From the NCBI GenBank assembly GCA_026129905.1, contig JAHCHE010000006.1, positions 186,001 through 250,000 on the forward strand: 64,000 nt of DNA, given 5' to 3'. Made by a program: the position numbers and the translations under genes. Origin of the DNA: Bryobacteraceae bacterium. Its GTDB lineage: Bacteria; Acidobacteriota; Terriglobia; Bryobacterales; Bryobacteraceae. Shown here one piece after another: positions 44,331 through 55,379 of the stretch. Position 1 is the stretch's first letter. Each line of letters opens with the position of its first letter. The notes under the pieces were generated by a model that worked only from the letters and a program-made list of their open reading frames with translations, was not told the DNA's origin and ran no database searches.

Positions 44331-45029
44331 TCATTTCTTCCCGCCGGCCCACAGAATGGCGTTCTGCACCAGGCGCTTGTAGCTTGGGTGCAGGTGCGCC
44401 GCCCGTCCATGGCCTAGTTCGATGGAGACGACCCGCGACTTTTTATAGGGGCTGATCCAGACGAGCGGGCCGTCGCTGGTGGGGTGGTCGGTTTTCAGCA
44501 GTACCGTCACATCCGGCGAGAACCACATCCCCTTGTACGTCTCGTCGTTGACCGTGAACTTCCCGATGCCTTCCACAATCGGGTGGTCCTTCGCGGGGTA
44601 GGCTTCGATATCGACGTCGTGCTTCCACGTGGTCTTCCACTTGAGCGGCTTGCTCTGCGATTTCAGCCAGCGGGCGCCAACCACCTCTTCGTACCACCAT
44701 TGCCAGTCGCTGTAGTCCACCAGCGCATGATGCAGCAACACGACGCCTTTGCCGCCCTCGACGAAAGCCGTCAGGTTCTTGCGCTCCTGGTCGTCGATCT
44801 CCTGCATCGAGTCGTATAGGACCAGGACATCGTAGTGCGGCCGCAAATCGCCGCGCCGGTAGGGCATCGGGTGAGGATCCACCGTCCCCTGTATGTTCGG
44901 GTTGTCTTCAAACAGCGTGTAGAAGGACGTGTCGTAAGTGTGTCCTCCGGTGACGATCAGCACCCTGACCGGCGCGGCTACTGCCACCGCGATGGACAGT
45001 AACAGCAGCAGGCACAACTTACGGCTCAC
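44331..45029 (-). CDS. ThuA-like protein
   Basis: The start is set at GTG 45029 because it overlaps the oxidoreductase stop codon (GTGA) and yields a clean signal peptide (VSRKLCLLLLLSIAVAVAAPV). The mature protein of about 215 residues has RVLIVTGGHTYDTSFYTLF, VLVLYDSMQEI and KGVVLLHHALVDYSDW, followed by ELGHGRAAHLHPSYKRLVQNAILWA, all typical of ThuA/trehalose-utilisation proteins with a glutamine-amidotransferase-like fold. Its role in sugar metabolism is uncertain. The order Gfo/Idh/MocA, ThuA, ceramidase suggests one pathway for exported carbohydrate or lipid use. Confidence 0.88.
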   Translation of the reverse strand: MSRKLCLLLLLSIAVAVAAPVRVLIVTGGHTYDTSFYTLFEDNPNIQGTVDPHPMPYRRGDLRPHYDVLVLYDSMQEIDDQERKNLTAFVEGGKGVVLLHHALVDYSDWQWWYEEVVGARWLKSQSKPLKWKTTWKHDVDIEAYPAKDHPIVEGIGKFTVNDETYKGMWFSPDVTVLLKTDHPTSDGPLVWISPYKKSRVVSIELGHGRAAHLHPSYKRLVQNAILWAGGKK

Positions 45030-46216
45030 AGATCCCACTCCTTTTGCCACTTCACCTGGCGATGCTCCTTGTACGAGATATTGCAGATATGACAAGCCAT
45101 CGAGGAATAGTGACCGGCGACTTCGTCCACGTTCGGCTTTTGCCGGCTCCGGACGCAATCGAGCCAGTTGGCGACGTGTAACTCGGGGCTAGGTCCGGCG
45201 CTCTGTTCGCCGGCGGCTTCGTTTTCTTTCGCGGGCAGGAACTTGTAGCCCCAGCGGAAGATGGAAAGGCGCCCTCCCGTGCCCATGAAAACGATATCCT
45301 CGCTGTTCTGGCGAATCAGGTCGGTTACATTGGCCTCGAAGGTCACGAGTAAGTGGCCCGGATATTCGAGTATCGCGTTGATGTTGTCGGCGGTGTCGCG
45401 GTCTTCCTTGCCTAGGTAAATGCCTCCCATGCAGGTCGCCGAGAGCGGCCGGTCCACGTTGAGGTACCAGTGGACGACGTCGACCATGTGGACAAACAGG
45501 CCTCCCATCTGCGCGTTGGTGGAGTAATCCCAGTAGACGTAATGATTGAAGTAGCGCTTCGCGTTCCACCGAACCTTCGGCAGATGAGCCTGGCAGAGTT
45601 CCCAATCCATGCCTTCCGGCTTGGACGCGTACTCATCGGGCGGCCGCTGGTTGCGATACGCTGCATTGGAGTTCCAGACCGTGCGAACCATCGTGACCTT
45701 GCCGAGGAGGCCGGTGTCGATGAACTTCCGCTTCGCCTCGATGAAGTGCGGATAGCTGCGCTGCTGGGTGCCGCATTGGAGGATGCGTTTATTCGCCCGG
45801 ACCGCGTTGACGATCTTGTGCCCTTCCATCGGATGGAGCGTCATCGGCTTCTCGACGAAGACATCCTTGCCGGCTTCGCAAGCGGCGATGGTGAGGGGGC
45901 AATGCACGTGGTCCCACGTGGCGATGATGACGGCGTCGATGTCATTGCGATCGAGCACCTTGCGGTAGTCGAGGTACTTTTCGATCTTCGCGCCGGCCAC
46001 TTCCTCGGCGCGGTTGCGCTGAACGTCCCAGGCGTCGCACGCCGCGACCCACTGGATGCCGCCCGCCTTGTTCGCCTGCGACATCAGGTAGCGGCCCCGG
46101 CCGCCGGCCCCGATCACTCCGAGGCGGATCCTGTCGTTCGCGCCAACGACGCGCGAAGCCGAAGCGGCAGCGATGCCGGTCCCGACGAACGTTCGCCGCG
46201 TAACGGATGAACTCAT
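45026..46216 (-). CDS. Gfo/Idh/MocA family oxidoreductase with Tat leader
   Basis: The start at 46216 gives MSSSVTRRTFVGTGIAAASASRVVGA, a textbook twin-arginine signal (TRRTFVG). The NAD motif is IRLGVIGAGGRGR at about 30-42. The catalytic lysine lies in DVFVEKPMTLHPMEG at about 120. NHYVYWDYSTNAQMGGLFVHMVDVVHWYLN is a typical substrate-domain motif, and the last conserved stretch is NWLDCVRSRQKPNVDEVAGHYSSMACHICN. At 396 residues it has the length of exported members. It is the first gene of a three-gene minus-strand operon (overlap with ThuA). Confidence 0.92.
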   Translation of the reverse strand: MSSSVTRRTFVGTGIAAASASRVVGANDRIRLGVIGAGGRGRYLMSQANKAGGIQWVAACDAWDVQRNRAEEVAGAKIEKYLDYRKVLDRNDIDAVIIATWDHVHCPLTIAACEAGKDVFVEKPMTLHPMEGHKIVNAVRANKRILQCGTQQRSYPHFIEAKRKFIDTGLLGKVTMVRTVWNSNAAYRNQRPPDEYASKPEGMDWELCQAHLPKVRWNAKRYFNHYVYWDYSTNAQMGGLFVHMVDVVHWYLNVDRPLSATCMGGIYLGKEDRDTADNINAILEYPGHLLVTFEANVTDLIRQNSEDIVFMGTGGRLSIFRWGYKFLPAKENEAAGEQSAGPSPELHVANWLDCVRSRQKPNVDEVAGHYSSMACHICNISYKEHRQVKWQKEWDL

Positions 46217-46309
46217 CGAAGCTCCTTTCGGGCTGATTGTACCTCTCGCGCTTCGGGGGCTGTCAGGCGGCCGGAATCGCCGGGTGCGCAATCGGTTTCC
46301 GCGAGCGTA

Positions 46310-47392
46310 CTATGCGGCTTCCGACGCCAGGTCCGAAACCGGTTTCAAGACGGACTTGTCCACGAGTTCAAGCGGCAGCGTCGTGAGAATGACGCAAGAC
46401 AGGCCGGTGGCCGGATCGGCCCAGGCGATGGTTCCCGTCGCCCCGCTATGGCCGAACGCTTTCGGCGAGCAGGCTCGCCCGAAACTGCCCGGCTTGACGA
46501 CGAAGCCGATGCCGCGCGGTTCGTTCAGGCCCTGGTTCTGATTCACGATCATGCGGGCGGCCGTCTCCTTCTTCAGAACCTTGCCGTCCGGGGCCAGGAA
46601 GTACCGCAGGAACGCTGCGATGTCCGGTCCGGTGGAGTGCGCGCCGCCCCACGGCGCAGCCAGGTTGCGCCAGTACGGGCTGTTCCAGTCCCAGCTTTTC
46701 GCGCCTGCCGAGCCGCCGCCGTACAGTCCCGGGGCGGCGTCCACCTGGCATTGCGCCGTTTCCGGGATCGAGAAGCGGCCCAGGCCTAACGCCGTGCGCG
46801 ACATGCCGAGCGGCTGGAACAGTTCGCGTTCCAGGAATTTCGGGAACGGCTCGCCGGTAATGCGTTCGGCGATCTCGGCGGCCAGCAGGATGCCCATGCT
46901 CTGGTAGCGGACCTGCGTTCCCGGTTTGAACAGCAGCGGCGTGCGCACAGCGCCGGCGACGAAATCCTTCAGCGGCGCGTGGCGCTTGCGTAGCTCGACG
47001 TTCTCCGGCAGTTGGTCCGGTAGGCCGGACGTGTGGGTAAGCAGGTGGCGAACGGTGATGAGTTTCCGATCGCCTTCGGAGAACTCCGGTATGTACTTGA
47101 CGACCGGATCTTCCAACGCGAGTCTTCCGCGGTCCACCAGCAGCATCACGCCGGCCGCGGTCATTGGCTTGGTGATGGAGGCGATGAGGAAGATGGCATC
47201 GGGACGGCGCGCTTCGCCGAAAGCCTTTCCGAAGACGTGCGCGCCCTGCCGCACGTCGAGCGATGCGGCCCGGACCTTTCCGGCCGCCACCTCCTTCTCG
47301 ATCAGAGCCGCGGCCTGCTCGAGCTTGTCGTTTCTCAGCGCCGCGCCCAGTTTCGTCGCGACGGATGCCAATAGAAGATCCCGCCGGTGCAT
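46310..47392 (-). CDS. Serine hydrolase of the beta-lactamase (class C/esterase) family
   Basis: The 360-residue product has the SxxK motif in FLIASITKPM, with the nucleophile Ser at about residue 71. A Tyr motif YQSMG (YxN position, here Ser) lies at about 163 and the third-box GHSGATGT (HxG type) at about 315. This set belongs to the beta-lactamase family that also includes esterases and D-aminopeptidases. There is a weak leader (MHRRDLLLASVATKLGAA), so export is possible. An activity against antibiotics cannot be claimed. The gene lies alone between an oxidoreductase and an amidohydrolase on the same strand. Confidence 0.85.
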   Translation of the reverse strand: MHRRDLLLASVATKLGAALRNDKLEQAAALIEKEVAAGKVRAASLDVRQGAHVFGKAFGEARRPDAIFLIASITKPMTAAGVMLLVDRGRLALEDPVVKYIPEFSEGDRKLITVRHLLTHTSGLPDQLPENVELRKRHAPLKDFVAGAVRTPLLFKPGTQVRYQSMGILLAAEIAERITGEPFPKFLERELFQPLGMSRTALGLGRFSIPETAQCQVDAAPGLYGGGSAGAKSWDWNSPYWRNLAAPWGGAHSTGPDIAAFLRYFLAPDGKVLKKETAARMIVNQNQGLNEPRGIGFVVKPGSFGRACSPKAFGHSGATGTIAWADPATGLSCVILTTLPLELVDKSVLKPVSDLASEAA

Positions 47393-47401
47393 CCTACCAG
47401 C

Positions 47402-48292
47402 CTAACCGAACGGCCAGACCCGCTCGACGGTCTTGCTGAGGATCCAGCTTTTGTCGTCCTCGGTCAGAAAATCCATGTCCCGCTTCACCAGCGACAACGC
47501 CTTGCCGTAGCCGCAGGCGTTTTCCACCAGGGGCCAATCGGTGCCCCACATCAGCCGCCGCGGCCCGAAAACGTCGTACAGCCGTTTCACCTGCCGCTGC
47601 GCGTCGAGATACGGATATTCCTCTTTGGAGAGCGACCACGTATGGGAAATTTTCACGAAAATCCTCGGATATTTCGCCAGCGCCAGCAGTTTCTTTAACT
47701 CGTCCGGGCGGTCGAGCGGGCAATCGGCCATGTGGTCGATGACGACGGTGAGGTCGGGGAATCTGTCGGCCAGCCGGGCGACGTCGGGCATCCGCGTCAC
47801 GGGCGCCAGAATGGTCATCGGGACTTTCAGGTTATGGCAGCGCGACCAAAGCGGAGGCATCAGCGGCCCGCGGATCCAGTCGCCCTGGGCATCGCCGGCC
47901 GGACTGATGCGTACGCCGCGAAAGCCCTGCTCCTCGACCAGCCGCGAGAGGTGGTCCGGCGCGGCGGGATCTTCCGGGTTGACGCGCGCGACGCCCTGGA
48001 ACTGGTTGGGATACCGCTTCAGCACATCCGCAAGATAGCTGTTATCCCAACGGTAGTGGATCACCTGAATGATCACCGTCTTCGCCACCCCGTGCAACCG
48101 CATCAGCGCCAGCAGCATCTCGGGCGTGGCATCCTTGGCCGGCGGCCGCGTGGTTTCCTTCGCCCACGGATATTTCGGATCGTTCACCCAGACGTGCACG
48201 TGCGGATCGATAATCCGATACGCCGCGCTCTGAGCGGCCAACGGCGCGGCGGAGGCGGCGAGGAACGCCCGGCGAGAAACGGCTTTCAACAT
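47402..48292 (-). CDS. Amidohydrolase family 2 protein (Tat-like leader)
   Basis: This 296-residue protein begins MLKAVSRRAFLAASAAPLAAQ, a twin-arginine leader. The metal motif HxH is at His31-His33 (IIDPHVHVW), followed by a TIM-barrel with YRWDNSYLADVLKRYPNQFQGVARVNP and MWGTDWPL near the C-terminus. The family covers lactonases and decarboxylases of the gluconolactonase/PDC type, such as 2-pyrone-4,6-dicarboxylate lactonase. It sits 9 bp beyond the serine hydrolase on the same strand. The substrate is unknown. Confidence 0.88.
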   Translation of the reverse strand: MLKAVSRRAFLAASAAPLAAQSAAYRIIDPHVHVWVNDPKYPWAKETTRPPAKDATPEMLLALMRLHGVAKTVIIQVIHYRWDNSYLADVLKRYPNQFQGVARVNPEDPAAPDHLSRLVEEQGFRGVRISPAGDAQGDWIRGPLMPPLWSRCHNLKVPMTILAPVTRMPDVARLADRFPDLTVVIDHMADCPLDRPDELKKLLALAKYPRIFVKISHTWSLSKEEYPYLDAQRQVKRLYDVFGPRRLMWGTDWPLVENACGYGKALSLVKRDMDFLTEDDKSWILSKTVERVWPFG

Positions 48293-48357
48293 AGCGAGCT
48301 TCGATTCTAACTCACGGCGTCGAGCGCCTACGCCGGGCCGGAAGCCCGCAATGTACT

Positions 48358-48376
48358 TGTTGGTATAATACCAACA
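48358..48376. promoter_or_regulatory. Perfect palindromic operator overlapping a -10 box
   Basis: TGTTGGTATAATACCAACA has 9-bp perfect arms around one central A. It includes TATAAT, a consensus -10 element, at 48364-48369, so binding would block RNA polymerase. It sits 32 bases upstream of the start of an MqsA-like zinc-finger/HTH gene. MqsA-type proteins bind palindromes and repress their own gene, so autoregulation is likely. No obvious -35 box. Confidence 0.65.
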
Positions 48377-48408
48377 GGTGCGAGATGAGCCGCTGACGAA
48401 AGCGCTGC

Positions 48409-48936
48409 ATGACGAAAACTGTGACGCATCAGTGCACGATGTGCGGCGAACAGGCGGTCCCTGAGCGCCGGAATTACCGGTACGCCGAAAGCGGCTTGCC
48501 CAATGTTGTCCTCCAGGGCGTTATGGTCGCGGATTGTCCGAAGTGCGGAAACTCGGACGTATCGATCCCGCGAGTGGCGAAGATTCATCGGGCGATTGCG
48601 CGGGCGCTCACAAACAGTCCTGCCCGCTTGACCGGGGCCCAACTGCGGTTTCTGCGAAAACATCTGGGATTGAGCGGAGATGAGCTCGGCCGCTACCTCC
48701 ATACCGACAAGACTAAGATCTCGAAATGGGAGACCGAGCAGGACAAGGTCGGCCCCGTCACGGACAGGCTGGTCCGGCTTCTCGCGACGGCGCTGGACCG
48801 GGAGTTGCGCCCGCAGGTCACCGCGGTGGCGGAGCACCTTCCGCGGATTCGGGATAAATCCGGCAACGGCTTGGAGTTGCACGTGGACGTAGATACGCTC
48901 CAGACCGCCTTTGTTCTTGTTTCAAGGGCTGCATAG
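48409..48936 (+). CDS. MqsA/YgiT-type regulator (zinc finger plus HTH)
   Basis: This 175-residue protein starts with a zinc finger, C9-x2-C12 and C43-x2-C46 (HQCTMCGEQ, ADCPKCGN). After that is an Xre-type helix-turn-helix (LRFLRKHLGLSGDELGRYLHTDKTKISKWETEQ, about 80-112). This layout is the MqsA/YgiT type of antitoxin, which inhibits the MqsR RNase and autorepresses. The C-terminal extension (about 113-175) is longer than in the Escherichia coli protein. No MqsR-like or other toxin gene is on either side, so it may be a free-standing regulator. A perfect palindrome lies 32 bases upstream. Confidence 0.8.
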   Translation: MTKTVTHQCTMCGEQAVPERRNYRYAESGLPNVVLQGVMVADCPKCGNSDVSIPRVAKIHRAIARALTNSPARLTGAQLRFLRKHLGLSGDELGRYLHTDKTKISKWETEQDKVGPVTDRLVRLLATALDRELRPQVTAVAEHLPRIRDKSGNGLELHVDVDTLQTAFVLVSRAA

Positions 48937-48965
48937 CAGCTGCGTTTTCTCGAGGTGATGTCCTC

Positions 48966-49781
48966 ATGCCTTTCTGCACGAATTGCGGCGGCGAGATCGC
49001 CGTCCAGGCCCGTTTTTGCGCGGCCTGCGGACGCCCCTCCGGAGCGCCGGCCGCCGTCGGCGCGGCGCCGGAGCCGCTCGACTTCACGATCCACGGGGAC
49101 AACCTCCAGGTGGCTCGCGTGCGCCTGAAGCCCGGACAGGAACTCTACGCCGAAGCCGGAAAGATGGTGTACAAAACGTCGACCATTGCGTGGGAAACGC
49201 GGCTCAGTGGCGAGAGCCTGGGCGAGAAGCTCTTCGGCGCGCTGAAGCGCAAACTGGCGGGCGAGTCGCTGTTTCTCACCTACTTTCGCGCGCACGCGCC
49301 GGGCGAAGTTGGGTTCGCCGGCAACTATCCCGGCCGCATCCAGGCGTTCGACCTTGGGCCGAACCAGAGCGTGCTGGTGCAGCGGGACAGTTTTCTGTTC
49401 GCGCAGACCACCGTGCAGTTCAACGTCGCCCTCGTGAAACGGCTCGGGGCCGGGTTCTTCGGAGGCGAGGGCTTCATATTGCAGCGGCTGACCGGCCCGG
49501 GACAGGTGTTCATCCACGGCGGCGGGGACTTCATCGAATTCACGCTTGCCGCCGGCGAAACCCTCCAGGTGGACACGGGATGCATTGTGGCTTTTGACGA
49601 GTCAGTGGATTACGACATTCAGCTTGCGGGCGGCATCAAAACCGCCATGTTCGGCGGCGAAGGTCTTTTTCTGGCGACGCTGACCGGCCCCGGGCGCGTG
49701 ATCGTGCAGAGCATGACGCTGGAGAAGATCCGGCGTGAGCTGATGCTGGCGCGCCCCGGCGGCGACGAGCGGGGCGGATAG
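48966..49781 (+). CDS. AIM24-family protein with N-terminal zinc ribbon
   Basis: The product is 271 residues long. Residues 1-25 form a zinc ribbon (FCTNCGGEIAVQARFCAACGR, two CxxC pairs). After that, residues 35-260 correspond to the AIM24/TIGR00266 beta-helix fold, seen in LKPGQELYAEAGKMVYKTSTIAWETRLSG, FFGGEGFILQRLTGPGQVFIHGGG and FGGEGLFLATLTGPGRVIVQSM. The AIM24 fold is linked to mitochondrial cristae organisation in yeast, and its bacterial role is unknown. It lies 8 bp upstream of a hybrid histidine kinase, so both may be one transcription unit. Confidence 0.88.
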   Translation: MPFCTNCGGEIAVQARFCAACGRPSGAPAAVGAAPEPLDFTIHGDNLQVARVRLKPGQELYAEAGKMVYKTSTIAWETRLSGESLGEKLFGALKRKLAGESLFLTYFRAHAPGEVGFAGNYPGRIQAFDLGPNQSVLVQRDSFLFAQTTVQFNVALVKRLGAGFFGGEGFILQRLTGPGQVFIHGGGDFIEFTLAAGETLQVDTGCIVAFDESVDYDIQLAGGIKTAMFGGEGLFLATLTGPGRVIVQSMTLEKIRRELMLARPGGDERGG

Positions 49782-49789
49782 TTTGCTCG

Positions 49790-51028
49790 GTGGGCGATTG
49801 GCAGACGCGCTGGCGAAACGCTATAAACACCGGCGGGGTTTCTGCCGATTGCCTCAACGAGAGTATGTCCGCCGAAGTTACGCAGGGATCGAACGCGGGC
49901 GTTGAGTCGACCGAGATCACGCGCATCGGGCACCAGTTCCTGGCCAGCCTGAACCACGATATCCGCACCCCGCTCAGCGGGATCATGGGCATGACGGACC
50001 TGCTGCTAGAGACCGAGTTGGACAAGGACCAGCAGGAGTACGTTCAGACGGCGCGCCTGTGCGCGGACCAACTGCTCGAAATGCTGAACGCGGCCCTCGA
50101 GTACGCCTCGATTTCCTCCGGCGCCTTGAGAATCGAGCGGGCCGAGTTCCACTTGCCGGAAGCGCTCCGTGCGCTGGTCGAGGAATACCGTGCCAAAGCG
50201 GAAGCCAAGGGTCTTCAGCTCCAGTGCCGAATCGACCGCAGCCTGCCCAGCCACGTGCTCGGCGACGCCGTTCAGTTGCGCCAGGCTCTGGCTCCCATCC
50301 TGTCAAACGCCGTTAAGTTCACCGCTCGCGGGAAGATCGAGTTTTCCGCGGCGACGGATGGCAAGTTCCGCGGGGGCTTCAACCTGGTCGTCAATACTAC
50401 CGACACGGGCAGCGGCATACTCCCGGAGAAACTCGAGGCAATCTTTGAATCGTTCCGCCAGCTCGAGAGCGGTCTCTCCCGCACACATCAGGGCTTCGGA
50501 CTAGGACTGGCCGTAGCCAGGAAACTAGCGAACCTGATGGGCGGCGGCATCACCGTGGAGAGCCACGTGGGCATTGGAAGCAGCTTCCGGCTATGGGTGC
50601 CGCTCGGGCTGCCCCACGAGGCCGGCCCGGTCGAGAGCGACGCCGAGCAAGAGGGCCGGGAGCGGTCTCGGATCCTCTTCGTCGACGACAACGATGTTGC
50701 GCGGCGGGTCGTCAGCCACATACTGCAGCGCGCCGAATATCACGTCGATTGCGCCGAGGGAGGCGCGGAAGGCATTGAGCGAGCCAGGAGCGGACACTAC
50801 GACCTCGTCCTGATGGACCTTCAGATGCCCGAAATCGATGGTCTTGCGGCCACGGAGGCCATTCGGCGTCTGCCCGCTTACGGCGGCGTTCCGATTGTGG
50901 CCCTTACGGCGAACTACTCCGAGGAGTTCCGCAAGATGTGCCGGGAAGCCGGATTCCACGGTTTTCTCGGCAAGCCCGTGCAAGCCAAGGAACTGTTGGA
51001 GACCCTCCACCGTCTACTGAAGTCGTAG
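49790..51028 (+). CDS. Soluble hybrid histidine kinase-receiver protein
   Basis: This 412-residue kinase has no membrane helix. The HisKA domain holds FLASLNHDIRTPLSGIMGM with the phospho-accepting His. The HATPase part follows, with PILSNAVKFTARG, DTGSGI and GFGLGLAVARKLANLMGGG. A receiver domain of about 290-410 contains ILFVDDNDVARR and LVLMDLQMPEIDG with the phospho-accepting Asp. The first ATG-type start may be MSAEVTQG at 49865 rather than the GTG at 49790. With no sensor domain the kinase must be controlled by another protein. The AIM24-type gene just upstream is the best partner candidate. Confidence 0.88.
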   Translation: MGDWQTRWRNAINTGGVSADCLNESMSAEVTQGSNAGVESTEITRIGHQFLASLNHDIRTPLSGIMGMTDLLLETELDKDQQEYVQTARLCADQLLEMLNAALEYASISSGALRIERAEFHLPEALRALVEEYRAKAEAKGLQLQCRIDRSLPSHVLGDAVQLRQALAPILSNAVKFTARGKIEFSAATDGKFRGGFNLVVNTTDTGSGILPEKLEAIFESFRQLESGLSRTHQGFGLGLAVARKLANLMGGGITVESHVGIGSSFRLWVPLGLPHEAGPVESDAEQEGRERSRILFVDDNDVARRVVSHILQRAEYHVDCAEGGAEGIERARSGHYDLVLMDLQMPEIDGLAATEAIRRLPAYGGVPIVALTANYSEEFRKMCREAGFHGFLGKPVQAKELLETLHRLLKS

Positions 51029-51137
51029 CCTTCCGTTTCGCGTTCCGGTCCAGGGAAGCGCGAAGGCGTTCATGGTTAGTCGCAGGTTTTCGCGCTGGTT
51101 GCGCGCCGCTGCCTTACAATGATTGTAAGCCCCGTCT

Positions 51138-53923
<2,786 letters not shown>

Positions 53924-53939
<16 letters not shown>

Positions 53940-54946
53940 CTCACCGGACATCCGATCGACCCGCGGGGCGCCAAGCCCTGCTCCTCACGGTTTTTCTGGC
54001 CCTGGTTCCGGGTCTTCTGTCGGCCGCGATCTGGACCGAGGAGTTCTACGGCCTCAACCGGACTTCGCTTCAGTCGGCCGCGCCCAAGCCCTCCCCGGTC
54101 TGGGAGGAGTACGGGTTCGAGGAGGCCGAAGCCGCCGAGTATGCCGGCAACGGAGTGAAATTGAAGGCGACGGCCTACCGGTTTCACGACTCTACCGGCG
54201 CCTTCGCCGCATACCAATGGATGCGCCCAGAGGGGTACCAGCCGGCGGACGTCTTGCCGCTGGCGCTGGAGACCGCCGACAGCCTGTTCCTCGCTCATGG
54301 CAACTACATCCTGCACTTTGAGGGAAAAAAACCGTCGATCGAGGAGCTAAAGGGCCTCTTCCTGGTACTGCCAATGACGGAGAACTCCGCTCTCCCTGAA
54401 TTGGCTGGGTACCTCCCTACAGAAGGCCTCATCCCCCGCTCTGAGCGGTTCGTCGTTGGGCCGGCAAGCCTAGCTCATTTCGAGCCGCGCATCAAACCAT
54501 CGATCGCCTCATTCCAGTACGGTACCGAGGCCCAACTGGCCCGCTACAACAGCCCAACCGGCGACCTGAGCCTGATCGTCTTCTCCTATCCGACGCCTCA
54601 CATCGCCCGGGAACGGCTTGCCGAATTCCGGATGATCCCTCGCGCGCTTGTGAAAAGGGCGGGCCCGATGATCGTGGTCACGCTTGACCCGCCCGATCAG
54701 GACCATGCCCAACAGCTTCTGGCGAAGGTCAACTACCGGGCGACCATTGTGTGGGACGATCCGCAGACCTCCGTGGCCGGCGACTTGGCCGACCTGCTGC
54801 TCACCATCGGCGCGCTCGTCGGACTTCTTCTGCTTGTCGCGCTCGGAATCGGGTTTTTCCTGGGCGGCTCGCGCTTCCTGTTCCGGGGACGCAAGGGCGG
54901 GCCGGAGGAAGATCCCATGATCCTCCTCCACCTGGACGATAGGTAA
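53924..54946 (+). CDS. DUF6599-like membrane-anchored protein
   Basis: The best start is 53924 ([35 protein letters not shown]), which gives an N-terminal signal or anchor helix; it overlaps the secA end by 16 bp in another frame. The protein of about 340 residues contains [18 protein letters not shown] and [41 protein letters not shown], as in DUF6599 proteins of Acidobacteriota. A C-terminal membrane helix, [25 protein letters not shown], is followed by a short cytoplasmic tail. The function is unknown. Confidence 0.75.
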
Positions 54947-55006
54947 ACCACGTCGTAACTTTCGTTTAGCCCTGAAAGTTTAGGGTCGGAAGCGGGGGGG
55001 CGATGC

Positions 55007-55015
55007 TTTTCCACA
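55007..55015 (+). other. DnaA-box-like 9-mer
   Basis: TTTTCCACA differs by one base from the DnaA consensus TTATCCACA and is identical to the strongest box of the cluster at 55401-55409. Alone it is weak evidence; its value lies in the repeat of the same 9-mer in the same intergenic region. Confidence 0.4.
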
Positions 55016-55095
55016 TCCTGTTGAAAATGAGCTTCGGAGCTAAGTAGCTTATTTTTGTGACCGTTACAACGAGGATTTTTCCCGCTCTTTTCCTC

Positions 55096-55124
55096 TTGAC
55101 TTCTCTCGTCCCAAGCCATAAACT
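55096..55124 (+). promoter_or_regulatory. Sigma70-type promoter of the candidate small RNA
   Basis: TTGACT (55096-55101) and TAAACT (55119-55124) are separated by 17 bases, the optimal spacing. The expected transcription start is near 55131. It faces rightwards into a structured stretch ending in a terminator. Confidence 0.55.
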
Positions 55125-55130
55125 CCAAAT

Positions 55131-55250
55131 CACATAGAGGATTTGGCGGTTGCGATTCCGTCGAATCTGATTCTCCCAATGAACATCACCCGTTGAAAAA
55201 CGGGGTGGTAGAAATGCTCACCTTGGAATGGGGTGAGCATTTCTGTTTTT
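55131..55250 (+). ncRNA. Candidate small structured RNA, about 120 nt
   Basis: From the promoter to the terminator the transcript would fold into three consecutive hairpins. The first pairs 55140-55149 with 55158-55167 over ten base pairs (two of them G-U), with an 8-base loop. The second, 55185-55209, has CACCCGTT and AACGGGGTG around a GAAA tetraloop, with one bulged G. The third is the 13-bp terminator stem. The second and third abut without a gap. No start codon plus ribosome site and no known RNA family is recognised. It could also be the 5' leader of the RNase J transcript acting as an attenuator. Confidence 0.55.
55210..55250 (+). terminator. Rho-independent terminator, 13-bp perfect stem
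   Basis: AGAAATGCTCACC (55210-55222) and GGTGAGCATTTCT (55232-55244) are perfect complements around a 9-base loop and are followed by GTTTTT. This is a strong intrinsic terminator for rightward transcription. It lies 264 bases after the DUF6599-like stop, and about 270 bases before the RNase J start. Confidence 0.8.
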
Positions 55251-55379
55251 CCCATAAGTTCAGCGTTTACTATGACTTTTCCTCGATCTCCTAACAACGG
55301 GCCAGAGGCCCAGGATGCCGGAATCCGCCGCAGGCCCTCCGAACTCAGGCGCACTTCGCCTCCCGTGCGGTTGATGCAA

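Noticed and set aside
54957-54980. Terminator behind the DUF6599-like gene
   Set aside because: The AACTTTC/GAAAGTT stem has no T run after it and is weak; the strong terminator lies at 55210-55250.
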